This document shows positions 35,208 through 44,170 of a stretch of DNA of 64,000 nucleotides, one piece after another; position 1 is the first letter of the stretch, and each line of letters begins with the position of its first letter. The notes below the pieces were generated by a model. The model did not search any database and was not told the origin of the DNA. It saw nothing but the letters and a program-made list of their open reading frames with translations. The stretch lies in contig NZ_JADYUI010000001.1 of the NCBI RefSeq assembly GCF_021531695.1, positions 235,755 to 299,754 on the forward strand, given 5' to 3'. This stretch comes from Roseburia hominis. GTDB lineage: Bacteria > Bacillota > Clostridia > Lachnospirales > Lachnospiraceae. Position numbers and translations under genes: made by a program.

Positions 35208-35705
35208 TCACTCTGAAAGTACTTTTTCAATTTCAACCACATACATCGTATGATAATCGTTATTCTTATACCAGCGTTCGATGTTTTCTTTCTCGATAAA
35301 ACATTCTTCCTTCATGTCCTGTTTATATAACTTTTTACAAATAAATGCAAGACGGGCTTCCTTAAAATATGGTACTCCGTCACACTCCGTAATCTCAAGT
35401 CCGGATTTTTTAATTTTATCCTCATCCCTTCCGGAAACCGTTCCGAAATAATTTAATTCTTTGCGGTATTTTTCCGGTAAAATACTGATAGACAATTCAC
35501 CGGATGCATCCACAAACTCTTTCGTATAGCGCTGCGGACGGATAAAAATAAAAGCAACCTTTTTCCCCCACATAACGCCAACGCCACCCCATGAAGCAGT
35601 CATTGTATTTACCTTTCCATCCTTTTTTGCCGTAAAAAGCATCCAATCTTTTCCAATTAAATCAAATGCATTTTCATTTAATTCTTCACATGTAATTTCC
35701 TTCAT
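35208..35705 (-). CDS. Flavin reductase-like (FMN-binding split barrel) protein
   Basis: A 165-residue protein with the flavin-reductase-like split-barrel fold: WMLFTAKKDGKVNTMTASWGGVGVMWGKKVAFIFIRPQRYT is the conserved FMN-binding entry, followed by ELSISILPEKYRKELNYFGTVSGRDEDK. Enzymes of this type bind FMN and often reduce it with NAD(P)H, or act as small flavin-dependent oxidoreductases; the partner is unknown. The frame is open to 35804, but GGAAGGAG directly before the ATG at 35705 sets the start. It lies just upstream of the pdxT end in the same orientation, next to vitamin B6 and B2 genes, which fits a flavin protein but proves nothing. Confidence 0.82.
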   Translation of the reverse strand: MKEITCEELNENAFDLIGKDWMLFTAKKDGKVNTMTASWGGVGVMWGKKVAFIFIRPQRYTKEFVDASGELSISILPEKYRKELNYFGTVSGRDEDKIKKSGLEITECDGVPYFKEARLAFICKKLYKQDMKEECFIEKENIERWYKNNDYHTMYVVEIEKVLSE

Positions 35706-35847
35706 AGTATGACTCCTTCCACACGATTTCATTCTTAATCCCGAATTATTCCCTGCAATGGCTATCATAGCACAACGCCTGTTTTCCGACAAGTATATGC
35801 ACATTTCTTCTAAATCGTTTGTTTTTCAGAGATTTCTTCTATTTATG

Positions 35848-36408
35848 TTATGCAATCATAGAAAGGAAATATTCATGTACACTGGTATCCTCGTTTAATT
35901 CCGGGTGAAATGCCGTAACTAATTGATTTCCTTGCCTTGCAGCCACGATTTTACCATCTACTTCTGCAAGAACTTCTGTTCCTTCTCCTGCTGTTTCAAT
36001 ATAAGGTGCACGGATAAACGTCATTGGTATTTTACCGATTCCTTTAAATTCACTTTCTGTATAGAAGCTTCCGAGTTGTCTGCCATAGGCGTTTCTTTTT
36101 GCTACGATATTCATGGTACCAAGCGCAGGTTCTCCTCCCTCTACCTCTTTTGCCAGTAAAATCAGACCGGCGCAGGTTCCATATACCGGAAGACCAGCTT
36201 TTATTTTTTCTACAATTGTCTCATAAAGCCCACATTCTTTCATTAATTTTCGCATGACGGTACTTTCACCGCCCGGTAAAATCAATGCATCAAAATGCTT
36301 CTTCAGATCTTTTGCCTGACGAATTTCAAAATGCTCTACCCCAAGCTTATCAAGCATCTTACCATGCTCCAAAAAAGCTCCCTGCAAAGCTAATATTGCA
36401 ACTACCAT
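35848..36408 (-). CDS. pdxT: Pyridoxal 5'-phosphate synthase glutaminase subunit
   Basis: PdxT releases ammonia from glutamine and channels it to PdxS. The 186-residue class I amidotransferase shows the N-terminal AILALQGAFLEH, LPGGESTVMRKLM, the nucleophile in YGTCAGLILLA (cysteine near 79), and the catalytic His-Glu pair in TAFHPELNED (about 168-170). It begins one base after the pdxS stop, a coupled arrangement. Confidence 0.97.
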   Translation of the reverse strand: MVVAILALQGAFLEHGKMLDKLGVEHFEIRQAKDLKKHFDALILPGGESTVMRKLMKECGLYETIVEKIKAGLPVYGTCAGLILLAKEVEGGEPALGTMNIVAKRNAYGRQLGSFYTESEFKGIGKIPMTFIRAPYIETAGEGTEVLAEVDGKIVAARQGNQLVTAFHPELNEDTSVHEYFLSMIA

Positions 36409-36409
36409 C

Positions 36410-37285
36410 TTATTTTCCTCGCTCTGCCATCAAAATCTCAATTTCCTGTTCATTGATACCAACCATTGCTTCTCCAAGATCTGTGGATAATTCAGCAATC
36501 AGTTTTGCATCTTTATAATTTGTAACTGCTTTTACAATTGCCGCTGCACGTTTTGCCGGATCACCGGATTTGAAAATACCGGAACCAACAAAGACACCTT
36601 CTGCACCAAGCTGCATCATAAGTGCTGCATCTGCCGGAGTTGCCACACCGCCTGCTGCAAAGTTTACAACCGGAAGTTTTCCGTTTTCATGTACATACTC
36701 TACCAGATCATATGGAACACGAAGTGTTTTGGCTGCTTCAAACAATTCATCCTCTCGCATATTCTGAATTCTTCGAATTTCAGAGTTCATCATACGCATA
36801 TGACGTACTGCCTGCACAACATCCCCGGTACCAGGTTCTCCTTTGGTACGAATCATGGATGCTCCCTCTGCGATACGACGCAGCGCCTCTCCCAAATCCT
36901 TTGCACCACATACAAACGGTACCTTAAACTCATTCTTATTGATATGGTATACATCATCTGCCGGAGACAACACTTCACTCTCATCAATGTAATCAATTTC
37001 AATCGCTTCCAAAATCTGTGCCTCTACGAAATGTCCGATACGGCATTTTGCCATAACCGGAATAGAAACCGCTTCCTGAATCCCACGAATCATTTTCGGA
37101 TCACTCATACGGGATACCCCACCTGCTGCACGAATATCTGCCGGAATTCTTTCTAATGCCATGACAGCACATGCTCCTGCCTCTTCTGCAATTTTTGCCT
37201 GCTCCGGTGTGGTGACATCCATGATAACGCCACCTTTTAACATCTGTGCCAACTGTTTATTTAATTCATATCTATTTTCCTGCAT
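36410..37285 (-). CDS. pdxS: Pyridoxal 5'-phosphate synthase lyase subunit
   Basis: PdxS condenses ribose 5-phosphate, glyceraldehyde 3-phosphate and ammonia into pyridoxal phosphate in a dodecameric barrel. The 291-residue sequence is highly conserved: [39 protein letters not shown], the [15 protein letters not shown] loop with an active-site lysine, and [46 protein letters not shown] precedes the ATG. An extended -10 (TGCTATAAT at 37343-37335) provides a likely promoter. Confidence 0.98.
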   Translation of the reverse strand: MQENRYELNKQLAQMLKGGVIMDVTTPEQAKIAEEAGACAVMALERIPADIRAAGGVSRMSDPKMIRGIQEAVSIPVMAKCRIGHFVEAQILEAIEIDYIDESEVLSPADDVYHINKNEFKVPFVCGAKDLGEALRRIAEGASMIRTKGEPGTGDVVQAVRHMRMMNSEIRRIQNMREDELFEAAKTLRVPYDLVEYVHENGKLPVVNFAAGGVATPADAALMMQLGAEGVFVGSGIFKSGDPAKRAAAIVKAVTNYKDAKLIAELSTDLGEAMVGINEQEIEILMAERGK

Positions 37286-37334
37286 TTTTCTTTTTCCTCT
37301 CTCTACTCATTAAGTTCTCGCTAGCTTATGATGT

Positions 37335-37343
37335 ATTATAGCA
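37335..37343 (-). promoter_or_regulatory. Extended -10 element for pdxST
   Basis: TGCTATAAT on the minus strand, 50 bases before the pdxS ATG. No good -35 box was found, which is usual for extended -10 promoters. Confidence 0.5.
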
Positions 37344-37382
37344 AAGATTGGTTTTCGTAAAATACCCAGTTTCAGCAAAAGC

Positions 37383-37412
37383 GACCATGCCAATTTTAAA
37401 ACTGGCATGGTC
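37383..37412 (-). terminator. Terminator of the riboflavin operon
   Basis: GACCATGCCA (37383-37392) pairs perfectly with TGGCATGGTC (37403-37412) with a ten-base AT loop; on the minus strand it is followed by GCTTTTG. It lies 49 bases after the ribH stop codon. Confidence 0.75.
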
Positions 37413-37460
37413 ACATATTTATAATCTGGCATGGAATTATAAGACAATTTCTTCGTTACC

Positions 37461-37937
37461 TTACTGTTCCAGATCCCGAATCAGATTTACCATCTCAATT
37501 GCACCAACTGCACAATCAAACCCTTTATTTCCCGCTTTCGTTCCGGCACGTTCAATACTCTGCTCAATATTTTCGGTTGTAAGAACCCCGAACATAACCG
37601 GCACACCACTGTTTAAGGATACATTTGCAACCCCTTTTGAAACCTCAGAGCAGACATAATCATAATGTGATGTGTTTCCACGAATTACCGCGCCAAGGCA
37701 GATCACCGCATCATATTTTTTACTCTCTGCCATCTTAGAAGCAATCAGGGGAATTTCGAATGCCCCCGGAACCCATGCCACATGAATATCATCCTCTTTC
37801 ACCCCATGTCTTCTTAATGCATCCAATGCTCCACCCAATAATTTGGATGTAATAAATTCGTTAAAACGTGCAATTACAATTCCAACCCGAATATCTTTTC
37901 CCGCTTCTGCTACTAATTTTCCTTCTAATGTTTTCAT
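37461..37937 (-). CDS. ribH: 6,7-dimethyl-8-ribityllumazine synthase
   Basis: RibH condenses 5-amino-6-ribitylaminouracil with dihydroxybutanone phosphate to give lumazine, the substrate of riboflavin synthase. The 158-residue protein has the family landmarks [51 protein letters not shown] (with the active-site histidine in TSHYDY), and [27 protein letters not shown]. Last gene of the rib operon, 51 bases after ribBA. Confidence 0.97.
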   Translation of the reverse strand: MKTLEGKLVAEAGKDIRVGIVIARFNEFITSKLLGGALDALRRHGVKEDDIHVAWVPGAFEIPLIASKMAESKKYDAVICLGAVIRGNTSHYDYVCSEVSKGVANVSLNSGVPVMFGVLTTENIEQSIERAGTKAGNKGFDCAVGAIEMVNLIRDLEQ

Positions 37938-37988
37938 TTTGATTTCTCCTTTTGTTCCATTTTAAACTGAATTATTGTGGTTTATTTT

Positions 37989-39212
37989 TTATTCATTGAC
38001 AGCTTCATTTTCTTCCATATTTAGATAATGTCCCATCCGTCTTTTCTTTGTCATTAAGTAAAACGCATCAAACTTATTTGCTCTTATTTCGATTGGCACA
38101 CGCTCTTTGATTTCCATGCCAAAATCAGATAGCTGGTAGACTTTATCCGGATTGTTCGTAAGAAGCCTTATCGTTTTCACTCCTAAATCCTTTAAAATCT
38201 GTGCACCGATATAATACTCGCGCATATCACTCTCAAAACCAAGCGCCAGATTGGCTTCCACCGTATCCATACCCTGACTTTGCAATTCATATGCTTTTAA
38301 TTTATTTAAAAGACCGATTCCTCTTCCTTCCTGTCTCATATAAAGCAAGATTCCTCTTCCTTCTGCCTCAATCTGCTTCATTGCCTGATCTAACTGCTCT
38401 CCACAATCGCACCGTGCAGAATGAAATACATCCCCGGTCAGGCATTCCGAATGCACACGGCAAAGCACATCCTCTCCGTCCCCAATCTCACCTTTTACCA
38501 GTGCGACATGGTGCTCTCCATTCAACAGATTGCAATATCCATAAGCACGAAATTCTCCATACGCTGTTGGAAGTATCGGGCTTGCCACACATTCCACCAG
38601 CTTTTCATGTCTTTTCCGATATTCCTGTAGCATCTTTATCGTAATAAAACACAAATCCCACTTTTTTGCCACCTCAATCAACTGTGATTTTCGTAACATT
38701 TTTCCGTCATCACCCATAATTTCACAGCAAAGCCCACATTCTTTTAAACCGGCAAGACGCATCAAATCTACCGTTGCTTCCGTATGACCATTTCGTTCCA
38801 ACACGCCATTCTTTTTTGCAAGCAATGGAAACATATGTCCCGGTCTTCTGAAATCTTCTGGTTTTGCATCCTCTGCCACTACATGTCTTGCTGTCATTCC
38901 ACGTTCCTCTGCCGAAATTCCGGTTGTCGTATCTTTGTAATCCACAGATACCGTAAATGCCGTTTCATGGTTATCTGTATTATTCTGTACCATCTGCGGA
39001 AACTGCAGCTTTTTTGCAAACTCCTCACTCATCGGCATACATATCAGCCCTTTTCCCTGTGTTGCCATAAAATTCACATTTTCCGTCGTGGCAAACTCTG
39101 CGGCGCAGATAAAATCTCCTTCATTTTCTCTGTCTTCATCATCTGTTACCAAAATAATTTTTCCCTGCCGTAAAGCCTCCAATGCTTCCGGTACTGTATG
39201 AAATTCAAACAT
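37989..39212 (-). CDS. ribBA: Bifunctional DHBP synthase / GTP cyclohydrolase II
   Basis: A 407-residue fusion. The N-terminal half (1-200) is 3,4-dihydroxy-2-butanone-4-phosphate synthase with [20 protein letters not shown] and the [11 protein letters not shown] / [11 protein letters not shown] motifs. The C-terminal half (about 205-400) is GTP cyclohydrolase II with the zinc-binding cysteines in [18 protein letters not shown] and the catalytic [19 protein letters not shown]. Both active sites look intact, so the cell makes both precursors of lumazine from ribulose 5-phosphate and GTP. It is 42 bases downstream of ribE. Confidence 0.98.
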   Translation of the reverse strand: MFEFHTVPEALEALRQGKIILVTDDEDRENEGDFICAAEFATTENVNFMATQGKGLICMPMSEEFAKKLQFPQMVQNNTDNHETAFTVSVDYKDTTTGISAEERGMTARHVVAEDAKPEDFRRPGHMFPLLAKKNGVLERNGHTEATVDLMRLAGLKECGLCCEIMGDDGKMLRKSQLIEVAKKWDLCFITIKMLQEYRKRHEKLVECVASPILPTAYGEFRAYGYCNLLNGEHHVALVKGEIGDGEDVLCRVHSECLTGDVFHSARCDCGEQLDQAMKQIEAEGRGILLYMRQEGRGIGLLNKLKAYELQSQGMDTVEANLALGFESDMREYYIGAQILKDLGVKTIRLLTNNPDKVYQLSDFGMEIKERVPIEIRANKFDAFYLMTKKRRMGHYLNMEENEAVNE

Positions 39213-39254
39213 CGTTTTTCCTCCTGTATCTGCTTAAACTTTATCCCGAATAAT

Positions 39255-39887
39255 TCAGATATAACCATATTGTTGCAAAAATCCTTCGTCAATTCCTATT
39301 GATGACTCCGTAAATTTTTTAATATATTTTCCAACGATATCGTTCTCCAAGTTTACCATATCGCCGATTTTCCTCTCCGAAAGTGTCGTTTCCTTTGCGG
39401 TATGCGGAATAATGGAAACGGAAAAATGATCTCGTTCCACCTTTGCAACCGTAAGACTGATTCCATCAATTGCAATCGACCCCTTTTCGACTATGTAATG
39501 CATTACTTCTGGTTTACATAAAATCGTATACCAAATTGCATTATCCTCCTTTTTTATATGAAGGATTTTTCCGGTTCCATCGACATGACCGGATACGATA
39601 TGACCACCAAAACGCCCATTTGCAGCCAAAGCACGTTCCAGATTCACATGACTTCCCTTTTTTAGATTTCCAAGCGAAGAACGCAGTAACGTTTCATTCA
39701 TTACATCTGCCGTATAGGTATTCCCCTGTATGGAGGTCACCGTCAAACAGACTCCGTTCGTAGAAACACTGTCTCCCACCTTTAAATCCGAAAATATAAC
39801 TTCCGCCTGTATTGTCAGGACTGCAGATTTCGCACCTTTTTCAATTGCACGAATTGTTCCAACTTCTTCAATTATTCCGGTAAACAT
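39255..39887 (-). CDS. ribE: Riboflavin synthase, alpha subunit
   Basis: RibE dismutates two lumazines to riboflavin. The 210-residue protein is two tandem lumazine-binding barrels: the first begins MFTGIIEEVGTI with SVSTNGVCLTVTSI, the second with GHVDGTGKI and SIAIDGISLTVAKV. The start overlaps ribD by 16 bases with GAGGTGG upstream, so translation is coupled. Confidence 0.97.
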   Translation of the reverse strand: MFTGIIEEVGTIRAIEKGAKSAVLTIQAEVIFSDLKVGDSVSTNGVCLTVTSIQGNTYTADVMNETLLRSSLGNLKKGSHVNLERALAANGRFGGHIVSGHVDGTGKILHIKKEDNAIWYTILCKPEVMHYIVEKGSIAIDGISLTVAKVERDHFSVSIIPHTAKETTLSERKIGDMVNLENDIVGKYIKKFTESSIGIDEGFLQQYGYI

Positions 39888-40975
39888 GAATATTCCACCT
39901 CGCTTTCAATATAAAAATCTTCTCCATATTGTCGTATCTTTGGATTTTTCAAATGAAAATGCTCCGGCACTTCTGCGATTCCAACTCCCTCTACCGGTGT
40001 TTTCGCCGCCTCTCCTCCAAAAATCTTCGGTGCAATATATGCCTGCACTTTATTCACAATCTTGCTTTGTAAGGCAGAAAAATTTAATGTTCCGCCACCT
40101 TCTAAAAGCACGCTGTCAATCCCATGGTTTCCAAGTTCTTTCATAAGAAATTCCAAATCCAGATGTCCTTCCTTTTTGGGTACGTCCAGTATAAAAACTC
40201 CTTTTTCCTCATATGTATGCCGCATTTCCATATCCCGGCTTGCCGTGGCAATGATTGTTTTTACTTCCTTTGCCGTTTGCACCAGAATACTTTCAAGCGG
40301 GGTACGAAGATTTGTATCACATATAATTCGAATCGGATTCCTGCCACCGGCAATTCGACAGGTCAGACTTGGATTATCGGTTAAAACAGTACCAACCCCA
40401 ACCATAATCGCCATGTAACGATTCCGGTCTTTTTGTACATTTTCTCTTGCTGTTTCACCGGTAATCCACTTTGATTTTCCACTTGCCGTAGCAATTTTCC
40501 CATCCATTGTCATGGCATATTTCATGACCACAAATGGTGTTTTTGTTTCTATGTAATGAAAGAAAACTTCATTTAAAGCATCACATTCTTCCTTTAACAC
40601 GCCGGTTTCTACCTCAATACCGGCTTCTCTCAAAAGCGCAACACCCTTGCCTGCTACTTTGGGATTCGTATCCATAGAACCCACAACCACTCTTTTGATT
40701 TGATTTTCTATAATTGCTTCGGTACAAGGTGGTGTCTTTCCGTAATGACAACAGGGCTCCAGTGTCACATACAAGGTAGCTCCTTTTGCACTTTTTTTAC
40801 AGTTTTTTAACGCATTACGTTCTGCATGCAGCTCTCCGAAACGTTCATGCCATCCCTCTCCTATGATTTCATCATCCTTTACAATGACAGCTCCCACCAG
40901 CGGATTCGGATTGACGGCTCCCACACCTCTTTTTGCTAACTCCAAAGCATAACGCATATACTCGTGATCTGTCAT
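39872..40975 (-). CDS. ribD: Bifunctional deaminase / reductase RibD
   Basis: RibD performs the second and third steps of riboflavin synthesis. The N-terminal zinc deaminase (1-145) holds HAERNAL and the PCCHYGKTPPC zinc cysteines; the C-terminal reductase (about 147-365) begins TPFVVMKYAMTMDGKIAT and includes VLEGGG-like VLLEGGGTLNFSAL. Length 367 is normal. First gene of the operon; GAGGCGAAGCTT precedes the ATG. The leader carries the FMN riboswitch and two terminators. Confidence 0.97.
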   Translation of the reverse strand: MTDHEYMRYALELAKRGVGAVNPNPLVGAVIVKDDEIIGEGWHERFGELHAERNALKNCKKSAKGATLYVTLEPCCHYGKTPPCTEAIIENQIKRVVVGSMDTNPKVAGKGVALLREAGIEVETGVLKEECDALNEVFFHYIETKTPFVVMKYAMTMDGKIATASGKSKWITGETARENVQKDRNRYMAIMVGVGTVLTDNPSLTCRIAGGRNPIRIICDTNLRTPLESILVQTAKEVKTIIATASRDMEMRHTYEEKGVFILDVPKKEGHLDLEFLMKELGNHGIDSVLLEGGGTLNFSALQSKIVNKVQAYIAPKIFGGEAAKTPVEGVGIAEVPEHFHLKNPKIRQYGEDFYIESEVEYSCLPE

Positions 40976-41004
40976 AAGCTTCGCCTCTTTTCTTTCCTAT
41001 ACAA

Positions 41005-41035
41005 CAAAAAGCCCTGAATCAGTTCAGGGCTTTTC
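41005..41035 (-). terminator. Second intrinsic terminator in the rib leader
   Basis: AAAAGCCCTGAA and TTCAGGGCTTTT form a perfect 12-base stem with a four-base loop, 30 bases upstream of ribD, followed by TTTTTG on the minus strand. It is an additional stop in front of the structural genes. Confidence 0.8.
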
Positions 41036-41064
41036 TACATCTTTAAATTACATATATTCCTAAC

Positions 41065-41100
41065 AAAAAACTCTGAAATGATTTTCACCATCTCAGAGCC
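41065..41100 (-). terminator. First intrinsic terminator in the rib leader (expression platform)
   Basis: CTCTGAAATG and CATCTCAGAG form the stem (41071-41080 with 41089-41098), followed on the minus strand by six Ts. It starts about 30 bases after the FMN aptamer and is the likely ligand-controlled attenuator. Confidence 0.8.
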
Positions 41101-41130
41101 TATTTGTCACTTAATCCATATATGAAACAT

Positions 41131-41247
41131 AGTTATCTTCTTTCATCCAGACTGTACTGTCGGCTTCGGAATTACACCGAATCATGCCTTGCGGCTCGTG
41201 GGCTTTACCACCGGTAGGGAATTGCACCCTGCCCTGAAGATCTTATT
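41131..41247 (-). ncRNA. FMN riboswitch (RFN element)
   Basis: The minus strand shows the RFN consensus in order: GATCTTCAGGGCAGGGTG, AATTCCCTACCGGTGGTAAAGCCCACGAG, a short variable stem, GGTGTAATTCCGAAGCCGACAGT (split here for length), then AGTCTGGATGAAAGAAGA. It binds FMN and, through the adjacent terminator, shuts the rib operon when FMN is abundant. Confidence 0.97.
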
Positions 41248-41262
41248 CAGTTTATGTTGGTT

Positions 41263-41291
41263 ATTATAATTCATTTCGAATCATTATGCAA
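41263..41291 (-). promoter_or_regulatory. Promoter of the riboflavin operon
   Basis: On the minus strand TTGCAT (41291-41286), a 17-base spacer and TATAAT (41268-41263), placing the start of transcription close to the 5' edge of the RFN element. Confidence 0.7.
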
Positions 41292-41310
41292 GTCTATTTT
41301 AATTTTTTCT

Positions 41311-41769
41311 CTACTCCTGCAGACCGACATAAATATGAATTTCTGCATTTTCCATATCACTGTTCTGATACTCTTCGAAATCATAGCAAAAGCTTCTTTT
41401 TAAATCCATCTGCCAGATTTCCTGCCAAGCGTTCTGCACTGCTTTTACCATATCACCATGGATTACAAACTTTGCATATTTACCTGCCGGTATTCTTCTT
41501 ACTTCAATTCCTTCCTGCTCTGTCTTTTCATCTGTCACTTCACAGGCAACCATTGCTGTATAATCTCCTAACGCATCAGAAGCGTAGTCGGTATAGATTC
41601 CCAAGGCTTTTTCATTTTTCTTATTTGCAATTGAAGCACACACACCGCCCTGATAAAAACGCTCCCATAGTCCTCCTATTACTTTTCCCATATCCGGACT
41701 GGTGTTGTTTGTACGGGCAGAAATCCCCTTTACTATTTTTTCTTCCAAAGTTACAATTTCATATTCCAT
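41311..41769 (-). CDS. GyrI-like / effector-binding domain protein
   Basis: A 152-residue stand-alone effector-binding (GyrI-like, AraC_E_bind) domain: MEYEIVTLEEKIVKGISARTNN, then GGLWERFYQGG, GIYTDYASD and IEVRRIPAGKYAKFVIHGDMVKAVQNAWQEIW. The fold binds small molecules in MerR and AraC regulators and, alone, can sequester drugs or gyrase toxins. The long frame extends to 41859 but AAAGGAG before the ATG at 41769 sets the start. It is next to an AraC regulator and clpP; a link to the AraC protein (a split sensor) is conceivable but unproven. Confidence 0.85.
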   Translation of the reverse strand: MEYEIVTLEEKIVKGISARTNNTSPDMGKVIGGLWERFYQGGVCASIANKKNEKALGIYTDYASDALGDYTAMVACEVTDEKTEQEGIEVRRIPAGKYAKFVIHGDMVKAVQNAWQEIWQMDLKRSFCYDFEEYQNSDMENAEIHIYVGLQE

Positions 41770-41901
41770 GTCTTTTCTCCTTTTTCGTTTTTCTTTGTCA
41801 TCAGATTTTTTCAATTTCTGTTTCTCACAAAAAGAAAGATAACACATGAAACAGGACACCTATCCGTCATGTTTGCTTTGAATTATTTTAAGGATGCTAC
41901 A

Positions 41902-42492
41902 CTAGCGCTTCGTAATGATTTCATCAATCAGCCCATATTCTTTTGCTTCCTGCGCTGTCATATAATGATCTCTTTCTGTATCTCTTGCTATCTCTTCGAT
42001 TGTCCTTCCCGTATTCTCTGCCAGAATGCAATTCAGGCGCTGTTTATTCTTCTGGATCTGTTCCGCAACAATCTCAATCTCTGTTGCCTGACCGGAAACG
42101 CCATTTCCTCCGATTGCCGGCTGGTGAATCATGATTTCTGCATTTGGTAATGCAAGACGCTTTCCTTTTGTACCTCCCGCAAGCAAAAACGCTCCAAAAC
42201 TGGCGGCAAGTCCAATACAAATAGTAGAAACATCGCATTTAATGTAGCGCATGGTATCATAAATAGCGAACCCAGACGTAATGGAACCACCCGGACTATT
42301 GATATAGAACTGAATATCCTTCTTTGGATCTTCTGCTTCCAAAAACAACATCTGTGCTACAACAAGGCTTGCGGTCGTATCATTCACCTCCTCACCGAGA
42401 AAAATAATACGATCGGATAATAATCTCGAAAAAATATCATAGCTTCTTTCGCCACGACTCGTCTGCTGAATAACATAAGGTACTGTACTCAT
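41902..42492 (-). CDS. clpP: ATP-dependent Clp protease proteolytic subunit
   Basis: ClpP is the barrel-shaped serine peptidase that degrades unfolded proteins delivered by Clp ATPases. The 196-residue protein has the catalytic triad in [10 protein letters not shown] (serine 98), MIHQPAIGG (histidine 123) and ARDTERDHY (aspartate 171). It lacks a long propeptide. There is no clpX beside it; instead it is coupled through ATGA to an AraC-type regulator gene, which suggests a second, conditionally expressed ClpP isoform, a point that needs a genome-wide check. Confidence 0.95.
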   Translation of the reverse strand: MSTVPYVIQQTSRGERSYDIFSRLLSDRIIFLGEEVNDTTASLVVAQMLFLEAEDPKKDIQFYINSPGGSITSGFAIYDTMRYIKCDVSTICIGLAASFGAFLLAGGTKGKRLALPNAEIMIHQPAIGGNGVSGQATEIEIVAEQIQKNKQRLNCILAENTGRTIEEIARDTERDHYMTAQEAKEYGLIDEIITKR

Positions 42493-42899
42493 GCCACTAA
42501 CCTCCTTTGAACCATCTGCACTTTATAATGATATACCAACGTGGATGATAGAAATCCTGCCTGTTGCCGTAACAGTGTATACTGTCTGCGATACACCTGT
42601 GGTGCAACCAGATACACTTGACGAAATGCCAGTGTAAATGCCTGTTGTGAACCATAATGTGCTTCGTAAGCAATCTCAGCAATAGCTTTATCCGTCTTTT
42701 GCAATTTTTTTGCAGCTTCTTCTAATCTGCGCTTTTTCACATATTGATATATGGTACATCCCTTTTCCTTTGAAAAAATTCTTGCCAGATAAGACTTGGA
42801 ATAATGAAATTCTTCTTCCATATGCTCTAATGTCAGATCTTCGTCAAGATTATTTTCTATATAATCTATCATTTTCTCTGCATTCAATCTTTGTTCCAT
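42489..42899 (-). CDS. AraC-family DNA-binding domain protein
   Basis: A 136-residue single-domain AraC/XylS regulator. The first helix-turn-helix is [26 protein letters not shown] and the second [24 protein letters not shown], a complete two-HTH DNA-binding domain without a sensor domain. GGAAGGAG precedes the ATG at 42899; the frame remains open to 42932. The gene overlaps clpP by ATGA. It may control its own operon and clpP, perhaps using the neighbouring GyrI-like protein as a detached sensor. Confidence 0.87.
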   Translation of the reverse strand: MEQRLNAEKMIDYIENNLDEDLTLEHMEEEFHYSKSYLARIFSKEKGCTIYQYVKKRRLEEAAKKLQKTDKAIAEIAYEAHYGSQQAFTLAFRQVYLVAPQVYRRQYTLLRQQAGFLSSTLVYHYKVQMVQRRLVA

Positions 42900-43029
42900 C
42901 CGCTTCTCCTTCCCAAATTTTGTTATATTCAATATATCACAGTTTGTTCTGTGCGTCTTAATAGAAATCGCACAAAAACATTAAATTTTTATAAATTAAT
43001 TTATGGATAAAGAATTTCCTATGCAATAT

Positions 43030-43060
43030 AAAAGAGGGATGCAACCTGCATCCCTCTTTT
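43030..43060 (-). terminator. Terminator of hpf
   Basis: AAAAGAGGGATGCA pairs with TGCATCCCTCTTTT around a three-base loop; ends seven bases before the hpf stop codon. Confidence 0.8.
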
Positions 43061-43066
43061 GCTTTC

Positions 43067-43594
43067 TTAAAATTCCGGCTCTATCAGACCATATGTATTT
43101 CCTTTTCTCTTATACACTACATTTACTTCATCCGATTCTGCATTTCGGAATACGAAAAAGTCATGTCCTAAAAGTTCCATCTGAACACATGCATCTTCCG
43201 GATACATCGGTTTCATTCCAAACTTCTTGCTACGGATAATCTTAATATCCTCATCTGCTCCGGAATCTTTTTCAATAAACTCTTTTCGTAAACTGCTTTC
43301 TGCCTGCTGTTTTGCAATAATTTTTGTTTTATATTTCTTGAGCTGTCTTTCAATAATCTCTTCTACCAGATCAATCGATACATACATATCGTTGCTGACC
43401 TGTTCGGAACGGATTATATTACCTTTCATCGGAATGGTAACTTCGATTTTCTGTCTTTCTTTTTCCACGCTTAAGGTAACAATTACTTCCGTATCAGGAG
43501 TAAAATACTTCTCCAGCTTGGAAAGTTTGTCCTCAACTGCCTGTTTCAAACCTTCGGTTAAATCAATATTTCTTCCGCTAATCGTAATACGCAT
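43067..43594 (-). CDS. hpf: Long-form ribosome hibernation promoting factor
   Basis: HPF binds the 30S subunit and drives ribosomes into inactive 100S dimers. The 175-residue protein has the S30AE domain (MRITISGRNIDLTEGLKQAVEDKLSKLEKYF) and, after a linker, the C-terminal dimerisation domain ending in EVNVVYKRKGNTYGLIEPEF. This long form is the one that dimerises ribosomes by itself (family knowledge). The frame opens with a TTG at 43603, but the ATG at 43594 with GGGGTTGG upstream gives the canonical MRITISG start. In many Clostridia hpf lies beside secA; here secA is about 41 kb away. Confidence 0.95.
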   Translation of the reverse strand: MRITISGRNIDLTEGLKQAVEDKLSKLEKYFTPDTEVIVTLSVEKERQKIEVTIPMKGNIIRSEQVSNDMYVSIDLVEEIIERQLKKYKTKIIAKQQAESSLRKEFIEKDSGADEDIKIIRSKKFGMKPMYPEDACVQMELLGHDFFVFRNAESDEVNVVYKRKGNTYGLIEPEF

Positions 43595-43739
43595 GGTGTC
43601 CAACCCCTTTTTTGCTATATTTGATATCGATTTATATCATATATTTATTATAACATATTTTGTACTTATCGCAACATTCTTCTTTCATTTTCCATATAAT
43701 TTTATAATATTTTCACAATTTTCAGAATCTATTTTTTCC

Positions 43740-43800
43740 GCTTTGTACAGCGAACATTTGCAATTTGCTTCACTACTTGCTCATGAACCGTTTGACCACA
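43740..43800. repeat. Dispersed hairpin repeat, copy 3 of 4
   Basis: GTACAGCGAACATTTGCAAT followed by TTGCTTCACTACTTGCTCATGAACCGTTTGACC. The stem is AGCGAA/TTTGCT, where copy 4 has AGCGGA/TCCGCT: both arms change together. The 3' end runs straight into the large inverted repeat at 43802. Confidence 0.75.
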
Positions 43801-43801
43801 A

Positions 43802-44138
43802 TATTATATTATGATGTTGGGGTCAAACGGTCGCAAAGAAACATGAATCTGTCATATTGCACAAAATGAATTTGGTATTTGTGACTTATGAAGGATATTA
43901 GATTTTCTTAATGTTCTGTAAATTAATCCAGCAACTCAGCAACAGGATGTTGATGAGAGCCCATGTTGAGCCATGGATGGCGAATCTTGGGCGGTTGCGA
44001 TCGCGATTCAAACACTTGTCAGAACATTTAGAAAATGTTACATCCTTTATTCGTAACAAATGACAAATTACATCTTTGTGCAATATGACAAACAAAAATT
44101 AGTTTGCAACCTTTTGACCCCAACATCATATTATAATA
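43802..44138. mobile_element. 337-base palindromic MITE-like element
   Basis: An imperfect inverted repeat of about 120-130 bases per arm. The ends read TATTATATTATGATGTTGGGG and its near-exact complement CCCCAACATCATATTATAATA. Inside, GTCATATTGCACAAA (43851-43865) matches TTTGTGCAATATGAC on the other arm exactly, and further blocks (GGATATTAG..TTAATGTTCTG / AGAACATTTAGAAAATGTTACATCC) pair imperfectly. The centre (about 43930-44010) is unpaired and has no ORF. It is non-autonomous: no transposase. A hairpin RNA of this size would form if transcribed. Confidence 0.75.
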
Positions 44139-44170
44139 CAATAATGTTAAAATCAAAAATATTCATATTT

